Below, piece after piece: positions 18,133 to 25,371 of a stretch of 35,410 bases of DNA. Made by a program: the position numbers and the translations under genes. The notes under the pieces were generated by a model that was not told the origin of the DNA, ran no database searches, and saw only the letters and a list, made by a program, of their open reading frames with translations. The DNA is from Deltaproteobacteria bacterium (GTDB taxonomy: Bacteria; Desulfobacterota; JADFVX01), in contig JAOUBX010000045.1 of assembly GCA_029860075.1 (NCBI GenBank), positions 1 to 35,410 on the forward strand, in the 5' to 3' direction. How positions within the stretch are numbered: position 1 is the first letter of the stretch; every line of letters starts with the position of its first letter.

Positions 18133-18872
18133 AAATATCCATTGTTACCCCCACGCTCAATGCCTCAAAAACAATAAAAAAATGCATTAAAAGCATTAAC
18201 AGTCAAGACTACCCTCATACTGAGCATGTAATCATTGATGGAAATTCGAAAGATGGGACCCTAGAAATTATTAACAGGTATCCATCAAATAATCGAATAG
18301 TCCTTTCAGAATCAGATCATGGTATTTATGATGCCATGAACAGAGGCATATTAATGGCAAGCGGGGAAATCATTGGAATACTAAATGCCGATGATTTTTA
18401 TCCTGACAACAATATAATTTCAAGAGTAGTCAATGCATTTGAAGAAAATGAAACTGACTCCTGTTATGGAGACCTGATTTACGTTGACCCGATAAATACG
18501 ACCCAATTTATTCGCTACTGGAAATCATCTCCCTATAATGATAAACTCTTCTACAAAGGTTGGATGCCTCCGCATCCAACTTTTTTTGTAAAAAAAAGAG
18601 CCTATGAAAATTACGGTCTATACAGGCTTGACCTGGGAACAGCGGCTGATTATGAACTTATGCTACGATTTCTGCTAAAATTCAGCATTTCAACACATTA
18701 TATTCCTCACGTTCTTGTCAAAATGAGAACAGGTGGAAAAAGCAACCTGTCCATTAAAAACAGGATAATGGCAAACATTAATGACAGAAAAGCATGGAAA
18801 ATAAATGGTCTCAAACCAAAACCATGGACTCTTTTTCTAAAACCCCTTTCCAAGATGAGCCAGTTTTTTTGA
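18129..18872 (+). CDS. GT2-family glycosyltransferase
   Basis: This 247-residue GT-A enzyme has the compact WcaA-like layout. ISIVTPTLNASKTIKKCI opens it, EHVIIDGNSKDGTLEII is the nucleotide-binding loop, and SESDHGIYDAMNRGI with ASGEIIGILNADDFY near residues 76-99 carries the DD metal motif. GWMPPHPTFFVKK and DLGTAADYELMLRF are the acceptor-side motifs common in this subgroup. It is coupled to the carbamoyltransferase by an ATGA overlap. The donor is unknown. Confidence 0.88.
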   Translation: MKISIVTPTLNASKTIKKCIKSINSQDYPHTEHVIIDGNSKDGTLEIINRYPSNNRIVLSESDHGIYDAMNRGILMASGEIIGILNADDFYPDNNIISRVVNAFEENETDSCYGDLIYVDPINTTQFIRYWKSSPYNDKLFYKGWMPPHPTFFVKKRAYENYGLYRLDLGTAADYELMLRFLLKFSISTHYIPHVLVKMRTGGKSNLSIKNRIMANINDRKAWKINGLKPKPWTLFLKPLSKMSQFF

Positions 18873-18892
18873 AGTCAGTGATTTAAATTATT

Positions 18893-20260
18893 ATGAAATC
18901 AAATAAACTTACAAGTCTGTTTTTATTCTTTTTAGATGTGATCACCCTATCGACATTATTTTTCATAATGACTGTATTCAGGCATGGCACAACGAACTTG
19001 CCGCCTCACTTCAATTTAAGCATCATCATTTGTATCTTTATTTCATGGTTCGTTCTTTACACTATCAGCGGTTATAATGGTTCTCATGACATGCTGAGTT
19101 TGTCTTATACAAGCCAACACTTTATCGCCCTGTTAATTGCCCTTTTATTAACAGTCTTCAGCATTTATATTTTCACGCTTTCACCCTCCTGGCAATTCAG
19201 TCGGAGCGTACTGCCTTTAACCTATTTTTTGTTTATTCCCCTTTCAATCTACTACAGAAGAATGATCAGCATAAAAATGATTAGTTTGCTCAAGGAAGAT
19301 TACTTCCTCGTACTGGGAGTGTCGAATCTTGCAAAAAAGCTATGCGAGGAATACCAGGGTTCAGGGCTCCCTCAAAAACTTCGAATTGCAACAACTAAAA
19401 AAACATCTGAAAGAGAGTATATATTTGGAGAGAATTCCCCCCAAATTGAAACATTACCTGCAAACCTTGCCGGATTCATCGATAACAGATGCACTGGTGT
19501 TATTCTGGCTGATACAAATGTAAACCAGTCCATACTGGATAATCTGACTGCTATCCATTTTAATAAAGTCCCCGTCATGTCAATCGAATCTTTTTATGAA
19601 AGATTCATGCAAAAGGTTCACATACCCGGCATCAGTCATTTCTGGCTTCTCCAGGATGGCTTCATGCTCGTTGGAGCTACCGTTTACGACAAGGTAAAAC
19701 GGATATTGGACATCATTCTTTCCTTATTATTGTTTACTTTAACCCTTCCTCTATTCCTTTTAATCCCTATTTTGATTAAAGTGACCAGCAGGGGGCCTGT
19801 CATTTACAGGCAATCAAGGGTTGGCAAGGACAGGGTTCCTTTTACGCTGCATAAATTCAGGACCATGAAGGAAGGTTCCGAAAAGGGTGATTCCTATACG
19901 AGAGTTTCAGATGAAAGAATAACGGGTCTGGGCAAATTTTTAAGAAGGACCCGCCTTGATGAACTTCCTCAATTATGGAATGTTTTAAAAGGGGATATGA
20001 ATTTCATTGGTCCTCGAGCGGAATGGATAAAACTCACGGAAGAATATGAAAAAAAAATCCCCTATTATCACTTCAGGCATTTAGTCAAACCGGGAATCAC
20101 CGGCTGGGCACAGGTTAACTACCCTTATGGGGAAGGTATTCAAGACACTATAAAAAAACTCGAATATGATCTCTACTATATCAGGCACTACTCTCCTTTA
20201 CTTGACGCAAAAATTATTCTTAAAACAATTTACGTTATTTTCTTCGCTAAAGGACAATAG
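18893..20260 (+). CDS. Polyprenyl-phosphate sugar-1-phosphate transferase (initiating enzyme)
   Basis: This 455-residue protein has the WbaP/WcaJ-type architecture. Four to five N-terminal membrane segments (about residues 7-125) are followed by a CoA-binding-like middle domain (about 130-240), a re-entrant hydrophobic helix (about 268-296) and the catalytic bacterial sugar transferase domain. Catalytic-domain signatures include KFRTM (321-325), RRTRLDELPQLWNVLKGDM (351-369), IGPR (372-375), KPGITGWAQVN (399-409) and EYDLYYIRHYS (424-434). It transfers a sugar-1-phosphate from a UDP-sugar to undecaprenyl phosphate at the inner membrane, the committed first step of the glycan. It is the last gene of the plus-strand assembly cluster. 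Confidence 0.92.
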   Translation: MKSNKLTSLFLFFLDVITLSTLFFIMTVFRHGTTNLPPHFNLSIIICIFISWFVLYTISGYNGSHDMLSLSYTSQHFIALLIALLLTVFSIYIFTLSPSWQFSRSVLPLTYFLFIPLSIYYRRMISIKMISLLKEDYFLVLGVSNLAKKLCEEYQGSGLPQKLRIATTKKTSEREYIFGENSPQIETLPANLAGFIDNRCTGVILADTNVNQSILDNLTAIHFNKVPVMSIESFYERFMQKVHIPGISHFWLLQDGFMLVGATVYDKVKRILDIILSLLLFTLTLPLFLLIPILIKVTSRGPVIYRQSRVGKDRVPFTLHKFRTMKEGSEKGDSYTRVSDERITGLGKFLRRTRLDELPQLWNVLKGDMNFIGPRAEWIKLTEEYEKKIPYYHFRHLVKPGITGWAQVNYPYGEGIQDTIKKLEYDLYYIRHYSPLLDAKIILKTIYVIFFAKGQ

Positions 20261-20278
20261 ACGCTTTTTTTCTTTTAC

Positions 20279-20307
20279 TTGACTCTTTTGTAATGCACCT
20301 ATAGAAT
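20279..20307 (+). promoter_or_regulatory. Sigma70-type promoter for the amidotransferase gene
   Basis: TTGACT (20279-20284) and TAGAAT (20302-20307) are separated by exactly 17 bases, each one mismatch from consensus. The predicted start of transcription near 20314 leaves a short leader before the ATG at 20337. It separates the amidotransferase from the glycan cluster that ends at 20260. Confidence 0.7.
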
Positions 20308-20336
20308 TTTATCTATTTTATTATTAAGGACAGCAG

Positions 20337-20903
20337 ATGATTTTAATGATTGATAATTATGATTCTTTTACCTTTAATCTGGTCCAGTATTTGGGAGAGT
20401 TAGGCGCAGAGGTAAAAGTTTTTAGAAATGATGCCATCAGCGTAGATGATATTAAAAAACTGGCTCCTGAAAAAATCGTTATTTCTCCCGGACCCTGCAC
20501 GCCTGATGAAGCAGGTATTTCTGTTGAAACCATCCTGGCCTTTGCTGAGCAAGTTCCTATTCTCGGCGTCTGTCTCGGGCATGAAGCCATTGGCGCTGCC
20601 TTTGGCGGTAAGATCATAAAAGCCAAAGAGTTAATGCATGGCAAGACATCAATCATTACTCATGATGGTAAAGGAATTTTTAATAACATTGCCAACCCTT
20701 TTGAGGCAACACGATACCACTCTCTGTCTGTAGACTCAACATCTCTTCCTCAGTGCCTGGAAGTTTCCGCCCGCACCGATGATGGAGAAATTATGGGATT
20801 CAGGCATAAAGAATATAATATATCAGGCATTCAGTTTCACCCTGAATCTATCTTAACCACTGTAGGTAAAGATCTTTTAAAAAATTTTCTTTTAATTAAT
20901 TGA
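20337..20903 (+). CDS. Anthranilate/aminodeoxychorismate synthase glutamine amidotransferase subunit (TrpG/PabA)
   Basis: This 188-residue class I amidotransferase would release ammonia from glutamine for chorismate amination in tryptophan or folate synthesis. [19 protein letters not shown] is the classic start, and [12 protein letters not shown] the oxyanion region. Cys79 in [10 protein letters not shown] is the nucleophile, and His168/Glu170 in GIQFHPES complete the triad. The residue after GH is Glu, where most relatives have Gln (GHQ). AAGGA lies six bases before the ATG. No trpE/pabB partner is in the window, so the trpG versus pabA assignment is open, and one subunit may serve both pathways. 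Confidence 0.9.
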   Translation: MILMIDNYDSFTFNLVQYLGELGAEVKVFRNDAISVDDIKKLAPEKIVISPGPCTPDEAGISVETILAFAEQVPILGVCLGHEAIGAAFGGKIIKAKELMHGKTSIITHDGKGIFNNIANPFEATRYHSLSVDSTSLPQCLEVSARTDDGEIMGFRHKEYNISGIQFHPESILTTVGKDLLKNFLLIN

Positions 20904-21065
20904 TTTAAATTGTAAACTTTTTTCATATTTTCATATTTATTTAGCATTTTTTTCAGGATACTCATAGCAGGCAAAATGACAGAGCTTTAAGGGAGCAAAC
21001 TAAATATATCGTAAATACAGGTAGTTAGTGAATCAGGCGCCATATTCTATGGAAGGTATGTTTTT

Positions 21066-21074
21066 TGCTATGAT
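21066..21074 (+). promoter_or_regulatory. Possible extended -10 promoter upstream of the riboswitch
   Basis: TGCTATGAT fits an extended -10 element (TGn followed by TATGAT). No -35 box is visible at the usual distance, which extended -10 promoters can tolerate. Transcription would start near 21081, about 30 bases before the riboswitch P1 stem. The rest of 20904-21065 shows no gene or clear element. Confidence 0.35.
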
Positions 21075-21111
21075 AATAGAAGGATCTCAAAAAACAGAAA
21101 AGACAAAGCAA

Positions 21112-21207
21112 CTCTGCTCAGAGCAAATCCAGGGAAACCTGGAGACGCAGAGCTTCGGGACTTCGAACATATTTGCATCGATGATCATGTCAGCCGGGCC
21201 GCCAGAG
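21112..21207 (+). promoter_or_regulatory. GEMM-I cyclic dinucleotide riboswitch, predicted GEMM-Ib (A20, cGAMP-type)
   Basis: The core follows the GEMM-I aptamer layout. P1 is CTCTG (21112-21116) pairing with CAGAG (21203-21207). Next comes the A-G-A-G-C-A-A-A segment (21120-21127). A perfect 6-bp hairpin with a GAAA tetraloop follows (128-133/138-143 of 21xxx), then GACGCAGAGC (21144-21153). A longer arm ends in CAGCCGGGCCGCC (21191-21203), matching the conserved AGCCGGGUUnCC end. At the specificity position usually called 20, this RNA has A (21122) instead of the G of c-di-GMP sensors. A20 is the known mark of GEMM-Ib RNAs that prefer 3',3'-cGAMP. The family call is good; ligand choice rests on one aligned base. 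Confidence 0.75.
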
Positions 21208-21232
21208 ATTTTTTCTCTGGCGGCTTTTTTTT
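21198..21232 (+). terminator. Intrinsic terminator forming the riboswitch expression platform
   Basis: An 11-bp GC-rich stem (21198-21208 with 21214-21224) has a five-T loop and eight T after it (21225-21232). Its left arm contains the CAGAG that forms the 3' strand of aptamer P1, so aptamer and terminator are mutually exclusive. Ligand binding should prevent termination, which makes this a transcriptional ON switch for the gene at 21285. Confidence 0.85.
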
Positions 21233-21284
21233 GATTACTTTTTAATGTAAACTTTCATACATAACCTTTAGCACTAGAGTAACT

Positions 21285-22229
21285 ATGGATTTAGCGCGTG
21301 AAAGAATAATCACTAAAAGACCTGCCACCCCTAAATGTGAAATATGGGCTGTTGGCGGTGGAAAAGGTGGAACAGGCAAAAGTTTTCTCACAAGCAACAT
21401 TGCTTCCTATTTGTCATCTACAGGAAAAAAGGTTGTCCTCATCGATGCAGATCTCGGAGGAGCAAACCTGCATTCATTTCTTGGTGTGAATAAACCTCAA
21501 TATTCACTTAGTGATTTTTTTGAAAAGGGACTTTCTCTTGAAGAGATCATAGGGTATTATAGAAGTGGGAAAGGGAAATTCGGTCTCGTAACCGGTGATA
21601 TCAACTCACTCGACTCGGACAAGATTAAATACACGCAAAAGCTCAAACTATTCAGACACATAAAACAGATAGCGTCAGACCATGTGCTTATTGACCTTGG
21701 CGCAGGTTCACATTATACAGCTATTGATACCTTTCTCCTTGCAGATAAAATGATTGTCGTTATTGTTCCTGAAATTACTTCTATCGAGAATATGTATCAA
21801 TTTGTAAAAAGCGTTTTTTTCAGAAAATTAAAAGCATCATTTGCCGAAGCCGGTTTAAAGCATATTTTCCTTAACATGTGGAGCGATAGAAATGAGAAAA
21901 ATATAAATAATTTAAGGCAACTCATTGACTATCTCGGAAAAGCATCTTATGAATACAAGGAAATAATTAACGGCGTTCTCAATAACTTTACAATTAATGT
22001 TGTAGTCAATCAGGCCAGGTATGATGAAGATATATTAGTAGGTAATTCTATTAAAAGTGTGCTGCTAAAGTACCTTGGAATAAAATCAAACTATCTGGGG
22101 TATATCGAATATGATGATATTGTCTGGAACTGCATCAGAAAAAAACAACTATTGTTAAGAACTCACCCTTCAGCAGCAAGTGCAAAAGAAATTAAAAAAA
22201 TGACCGACTATCTGGTAAATATTAATTGA
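21285..22229 (+). CDS. MinD/ParA-superfamily P-loop ATPase
   Basis: This 314-residue protein has the deviant Walker A GGGKGGTGKS (24-33) typical of MinD/ParA/FlhG, VVLIDADLGGANLHSFLG as the A'/switch region near residues 49-66, and VLIDLGAGSHYTAIDTFLL as the Walker B/switch II region near 130. Such ATPases act as dimers that position or regulate partners at the membrane or nucleoid. The C-terminal 100 residues do not match the amphipathic MinD tip by eye. It is the first gene behind the riboswitch, 53 bases after the terminator T-run, and precedes the J/HTH gene by 13 bases. It resembles FlhG-like orphan ATPases, but no flagellar genes are nearby. The partner is probably one of the next three proteins (inference). 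Confidence 0.85.
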   Translation: MDLARERIITKRPATPKCEIWAVGGGKGGTGKSFLTSNIASYLSSTGKKVVLIDADLGGANLHSFLGVNKPQYSLSDFFEKGLSLEEIIGYYRSGKGKFGLVTGDINSLDSDKIKYTQKLKLFRHIKQIASDHVLIDLGAGSHYTAIDTFLLADKMIVVIVPEITSIENMYQFVKSVFFRKLKASFAEAGLKHIFLNMWSDRNEKNINNLRQLIDYLGKASYEYKEIINGVLNNFTINVVVNQARYDEDILVGNSIKSVLLKYLGIKSNYLGYIEYDDIVWNCIRKKQLLLRTHPSAASAKEIKKMTDYLVNIN

Positions 22230-22242
22230 GTGGAATATTTTT

Positions 22243-22827
22243 ATGGATAGAAAAGACCTTAAAAAATACTTCGATTTTTTAGAAATAGACATAAATGCGT
22301 CTATTCCTGAAATAAGAAATGCCTATACTTACCTTAAAACACTTTATTCAGGTAACTCTCTCGTTGTTTCATCCATACAGGAAGAGTTTAATGAAAATAA
22401 CCGTAAGGAAATCCTTGGGGATATAGAGATGGCCTATCAGAAAATTTTAAAAAGCTTTGAAGCTGAGAAACAAAAAGAATGTATGCATAAAGAGCCTCTC
22501 GATTATAAAACACAAGAGGCCCTGAATGCATATATTTCACAGCTTGAATCCTATTCAGGAGAATCACTCAGACACATTAGGGAACTGCACGGCCTTGACT
22601 TAAAAAAAGTAGCCCAATGTACCAATATCAGCAGAAGATATTTACAAAGTATAGAGGAGGAGGATTTTAGTTCATTACCTCAAAAAGTCTATCTCAAAGG
22701 GTTTATCGTAAGCTATGCAGATCATCTGAACCTTGATTCTCAAGCCGTTGCGGAAGATATGATGAAAAAATATGAAATTTGGTTTAAAGCTTGTCAAAAT
22801 AATAAATATGACACGCTCAACCTATAA
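22243..22827 (+). CDS. J-domain-like / RodZ-type HTH protein
   Basis: This 194-residue cytosolic protein has two parts. Residues 7-70 resemble a J-domain (YFDFLEIDINASIPEIRNAY and a helix ending IEMAYQKIL), but the HPD tripeptide that activates Hsp70 is absent. Residues 107-175 are a RodZ-type HTH_25 domain: LRHIRELHGLDLKKVAQCTN, RRYLQSIEEEDFSSLP and VYLKGFIVSYADHLNLD. In RodZ this domain binds MreB and is followed by a membrane helix. No transmembrane segment is present here. The role could be DNA binding or protein-protein scaffolding. It sits between the ATPase and the membrane protein with short gaps (13 and 17 bases), as one operon. Confidence 0.8.
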   Translation: MDRKDLKKYFDFLEIDINASIPEIRNAYTYLKTLYSGNSLVVSSIQEEFNENNRKEILGDIEMAYQKILKSFEAEKQKECMHKEPLDYKTQEALNAYISQLESYSGESLRHIRELHGLDLKKVAQCTNISRRYLQSIEEEDFSSLPQKVYLKGFIVSYADHLNLDSQAVAEDMMKKYEIWFKACQNNKYDTLNL

Positions 22828-22844
22828 CACAAAGGAGGTTATCA

Positions 22845-24284
22845 ATGGATAAAATATCTATACTTTACTCGGGTAATCCTGTGCTCACCATCATTTTGAT
22901 TCTGATTATATCCGTTATTCTCTTGTATATTGCCAGAAAGCCGGCCCACGAATTGATTAAATCCATTTTCCACATGGCCCATAAAGCGTTACGCCTTTCG
23001 GCAAGATCGACAATGTTGGCTGAAAAAAGGATGGCCTCACGAAATAGGGAAGTTCTGTTGTCAGTGGGTGAAGAAGCTGTAGAGCGGGTGATCGAGAGAG
23101 AATTTCATAGAGTAGAAGCCGTCGTCAGGCGTGATCTTAGCGGCTACCCGACCCTTCAGCAGGCACTGAAAACACAAATCGCAAAAATAGAGGAGGATTA
23201 TTCTAAAAGTGCTGACGCGCCTCCTGCACCGCCAGGCTGGGTACATGCCGTTGAAGCGGTCGCTAAAATTCCTCCATCAGGCGACACTCTCATTTCAAAT
23301 ATGTTGGGGGCGATAAACCAGTCTATCGAAAAACAATATAAAAATGTTCTGTCGGATTATAGAAAGGCCTGCGCAGAGAGACATTCCCTTTTAAAAAAGA
23401 TGATGCCATTCTGGCGGCAAATGTCTAACACGCTTTCAGAAGTCGATAAAACAATTGCCAGCATCCTGGAGAGGGCAAAAGTAATTGACGCAAAAATGGA
23501 TTTTTATGAAAATATTAGAAAAGGCTCCGAAAAAGCGGTACGCATGCTCTCTTCATCATCACTTACTCAATTTTTTATCGCAGGTCTTGTTATGTTAATC
23601 GCTATTGGCGGCGCCGTTATTAATTTTAATCTCATTGCGCTGCCCATGTCTGAAATGGTTGGTGGCGGAAGCTACATAGGGCCTTTTAAAACTTCAAATG
23701 TTGCAGCCATGGTCATTATTCTCGTTGAGGCTGCAATGGGTCTATTTCTTATGGAATCTCTTCATATAACCAAACTTTTTCCGATTATCGGCGCTATGGA
23801 TGACAAGATGCGTCACAAAATGATATGGATTACCTTTTCTATACTCTTTATCCTGGCTGGAATTGAATCTTCTCTTGCCTATATGCGCGACATGATAGCA
23901 GCCGATATGCAGGCGCTCAGACAATCTCTGGCAGAGGTGACTGTATCACCGGAACAGTCAGGCAACTGGATTCCCACGGTAGGACAAATGATAATGGGTT
24001 TCATCTTGCCTTTTGCCCTGGCATTTATTGCCATTCCTCTTGAATCATTTGTTCATTCATCGAGAACCGTCCTCGGCGTTGCTGTTGTGGGAATGCTAAG
24101 ATCTATTGCATATATTCTGAGGTTGACGGGCAACATTTCAAGATCGCTGGGTGAAATGCTCATAAGAGTGTATGATCTATTCATATTTGCGCCTTTATGG
24201 ATTGAAGGACTGTTAAAAAAAGATGGCAAAAGCGAAGGTAAAATCAAAACTGTTAAACCTGTTAAGGAGGAGAAAATAGCATGA
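22845..24284 (+). CDS. Polytopic membrane protein of unknown function with long cytosolic/periplasmic helical domain
   Basis: I do not recognise this 479-residue protein. A membrane helix at about 12-29 is followed by some 200 mostly helical, charged residues (coiled-coil-like 55-120 and 155-232, with a Pro-rich break APPAPPGW at 125-132). Further membrane segments lie at about 241-262, 285-304, 325-346, 379-402 and possibly 408-425, before a Lys-rich tail. The SD AAAGGAGG ends a few bases before the ATG, the best in the window, so high expression is likely. Its stop overlaps the start of the vWA lipoprotein (ATGA, 24281-24284), so the two are made together and may form an envelope complex. 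Confidence 0.75.
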   Translation: MDKISILYSGNPVLTIILILIISVILLYIARKPAHELIKSIFHMAHKALRLSARSTMLAEKRMASRNREVLLSVGEEAVERVIEREFHRVEAVVRRDLSGYPTLQQALKTQIAKIEEDYSKSADAPPAPPGWVHAVEAVAKIPPSGDTLISNMLGAINQSIEKQYKNVLSDYRKACAERHSLLKKMMPFWRQMSNTLSEVDKTIASILERAKVIDAKMDFYENIRKGSEKAVRMLSSSSLTQFFIAGLVMLIAIGGAVINFNLIALPMSEMVGGGSYIGPFKTSNVAAMVIILVEAAMGLFLMESLHITKLFPIIGAMDDKMRHKMIWITFSILFILAGIESSLAYMRDMIAADMQALRQSLAEVTVSPEQSGNWIPTVGQMIMGFILPFALAFIAIPLESFVHSSRTVLGVAVVGMLRSIAYILRLTGNISRSLGEMLIRVYDLFIFAPLWIEGLLKKDGKSEGKIKTVKPVKEEKIA

Positions 24285-24928
24285 AAAAAAATATAATCAG
24301 GTATGCGCTTTTAGTTTTATTTCTTGCCGGTTGTGCTGATACGACAAGTCACACAAGAGGTGTATACATGTTGATGGATACTTCCGGAACCTATACCCAG
24401 CAAATAAAAAAAGCGCAGTCAATTATTAATTATCTGCTCGCAACTTTACAGCCTGGAGATACTCTGGCGGTGGCAAGAGTAGATAGCGCCAGTTTTAGCG
24501 AGAAAGATATCGTTGCCAAAGGAACCTTTGATACAAGACCCTCTGTCGCCAATGAACAGAAACGGAAGTTCCGTCAAAAGCTGGATAATTTTGCAAAGAG
24601 AGTAAAAGGAAGCGCCTATACGGACATTTCAGGTGGTATGCTTCAGGCCGTTGAATACCTCAATGAAGCCGGCTCCGGTAAAAAAACTATTCTTATATTT
24701 TCCGATCTTAAGGAAGAAATTAAAAAAGGTCATGTAAGGGACTTCCCAATTCAGCTAGGTGGTTATCGGGTTGTTGCCCTCAATGTGACCAAGCTTAGTT
24801 CAGACCAGATAGATCCGAGAGAATACCTGGATCGTCTTACTTATTGGGAAAAGCGGGTCACCGATGGTGGTGGAACATGGAAGGTAATCAATGATCTTGA
24901 GAGACTGGAAAAGCTGCTTGAAGACTGA
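24281..24928 (+). CDS. von Willebrand factor A-like lipoprotein
   Basis: This 215-residue protein has a lipoprotein signal (LAGC, Cys18). Ala at +2 predicts outer-membrane sorting by Lol. The mature part is a compact vWA fold: YMLMDTSGTY (residues 29-38) gives a D-x-S-x-T version of the MIDAS motif, T114-D115 in SAYTDISGG the second metal loop, and FSDLKEE (140-146) the third. vWA domains bind metal-dependent protein partners. AAGGAGGAG lies upstream, and the gene is coupled by ATGA to the membrane protein. The pairing suggests that this protein docks on, or senses, the periplasmic face of that partner. The function is not known. Confidence 0.8.
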   Translation: MKKNIIRYALLVLFLAGCADTTSHTRGVYMLMDTSGTYTQQIKKAQSIINYLLATLQPGDTLAVARVDSASFSEKDIVAKGTFDTRPSVANEQKRKFRQKLDNFAKRVKGSAYTDISGGMLQAVEYLNEAGSGKKTILIFSDLKEEIKKGHVRDFPIQLGGYRVVALNVTKLSSDQIDPREYLDRLTYWEKRVTDGGGTWKVINDLERLEKLLED

Positions 24929-24962
24929 CTTTAGTCGTTTAGGCTATTAAGTTTCTGCAACA

Positions 24963-25253
24963 ATGACGTGGATTAATGAAAAAAATAATTCTGTTAAATT
25001 AAGCATATATGTACAACCAAGAGCTTCAAAAAATGCAATTTCAGGTTTCTTTAACAATAAATTAAAAGTAAAGCTCACTTCACCTCCCGTCGGTGGCGCC
25101 GCTAACGAACTTTTAGTTAAATTTCTTGCTAAAAAGCTTTCCCTTGCAAAATCTGACATTCTTATCCTGTCAGGAGACAAATCGAGGAGCAAAGTTTTAA
25201 TGGTGAAAGGTATTAGTGAAAGCGAGGTAAAGAAAAGCCTGAAAATTTCTTAA
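24963..25253 (+). CDS. YggU/DUF167 family protein
   Basis: This 96-residue protein belongs to the widespread small DUF167 family. YVQPRASKNAISGFFNNKLK, VKLTSPPVGGAANELLVKFL and ILSGDKSRSKVLMVKGI are its three conserved blocks. The family's biochemical role is not established. It lies 34 bases after the vWA gene and may be read with it. Its TAA (25251-25253) overlaps the original stop of the convergent gene on the other strand, leaving no room for a separate terminator. Confidence 0.9.
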   Translation: MTWINEKNNSVKLSIYVQPRASKNAISGFFNNKLKVKLTSPPVGGAANELLVKFLAKKLSLAKSDILILSGDKSRSKVLMVKGISESEVKKSLKIS

Positions 25254-25371
25254 TTCCTGTTCATTTTTTCAAGTCTTGAAATTACCGCAGAGTTGGCAGG
25301 ATCAAGAGTCAATACGGTCTGGTATTGCCTGAATGCTTCGCTATCTTTTCCAAGTAAGACAAATAAATCCC
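25250..25371 (-). other. Frame-shifted C-terminal tail (last TPR) of the O-antigen ligase-TPR gene
   Basis: Reading the minus strand in the -1 frame just past the run at 25369-25372 (GGGG in coding sense) gives an uninterrupted tail: DLFVLLGKDSEAFRQYQTVL, then TLDPANSAVISRLEKMNRN and a stop at 25250. This is a perfect tetratricopeptide pattern and continues directly from KLG in the annotated frame. Inserting one G in the run would restore it. The annotated gene instead ends in an unrelated 18-residue tail at 25309. Confidence 0.75.

Noticed and set aside
21028..21234. A 68-codon frame starting at GTG in front of the MinD-like gene
   Set aside because: It runs across the riboswitch and terminator, whose RNA structure explains the sequence. 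The protein has no family features.
20911..21257. Direct repeat TGTAAACTTT at 20911-20920 and 21248-21257 flanking the riboswitch
   Set aside because: Only ten bases in AT-rich intergenic DNA with no further symmetry. It could be chance.
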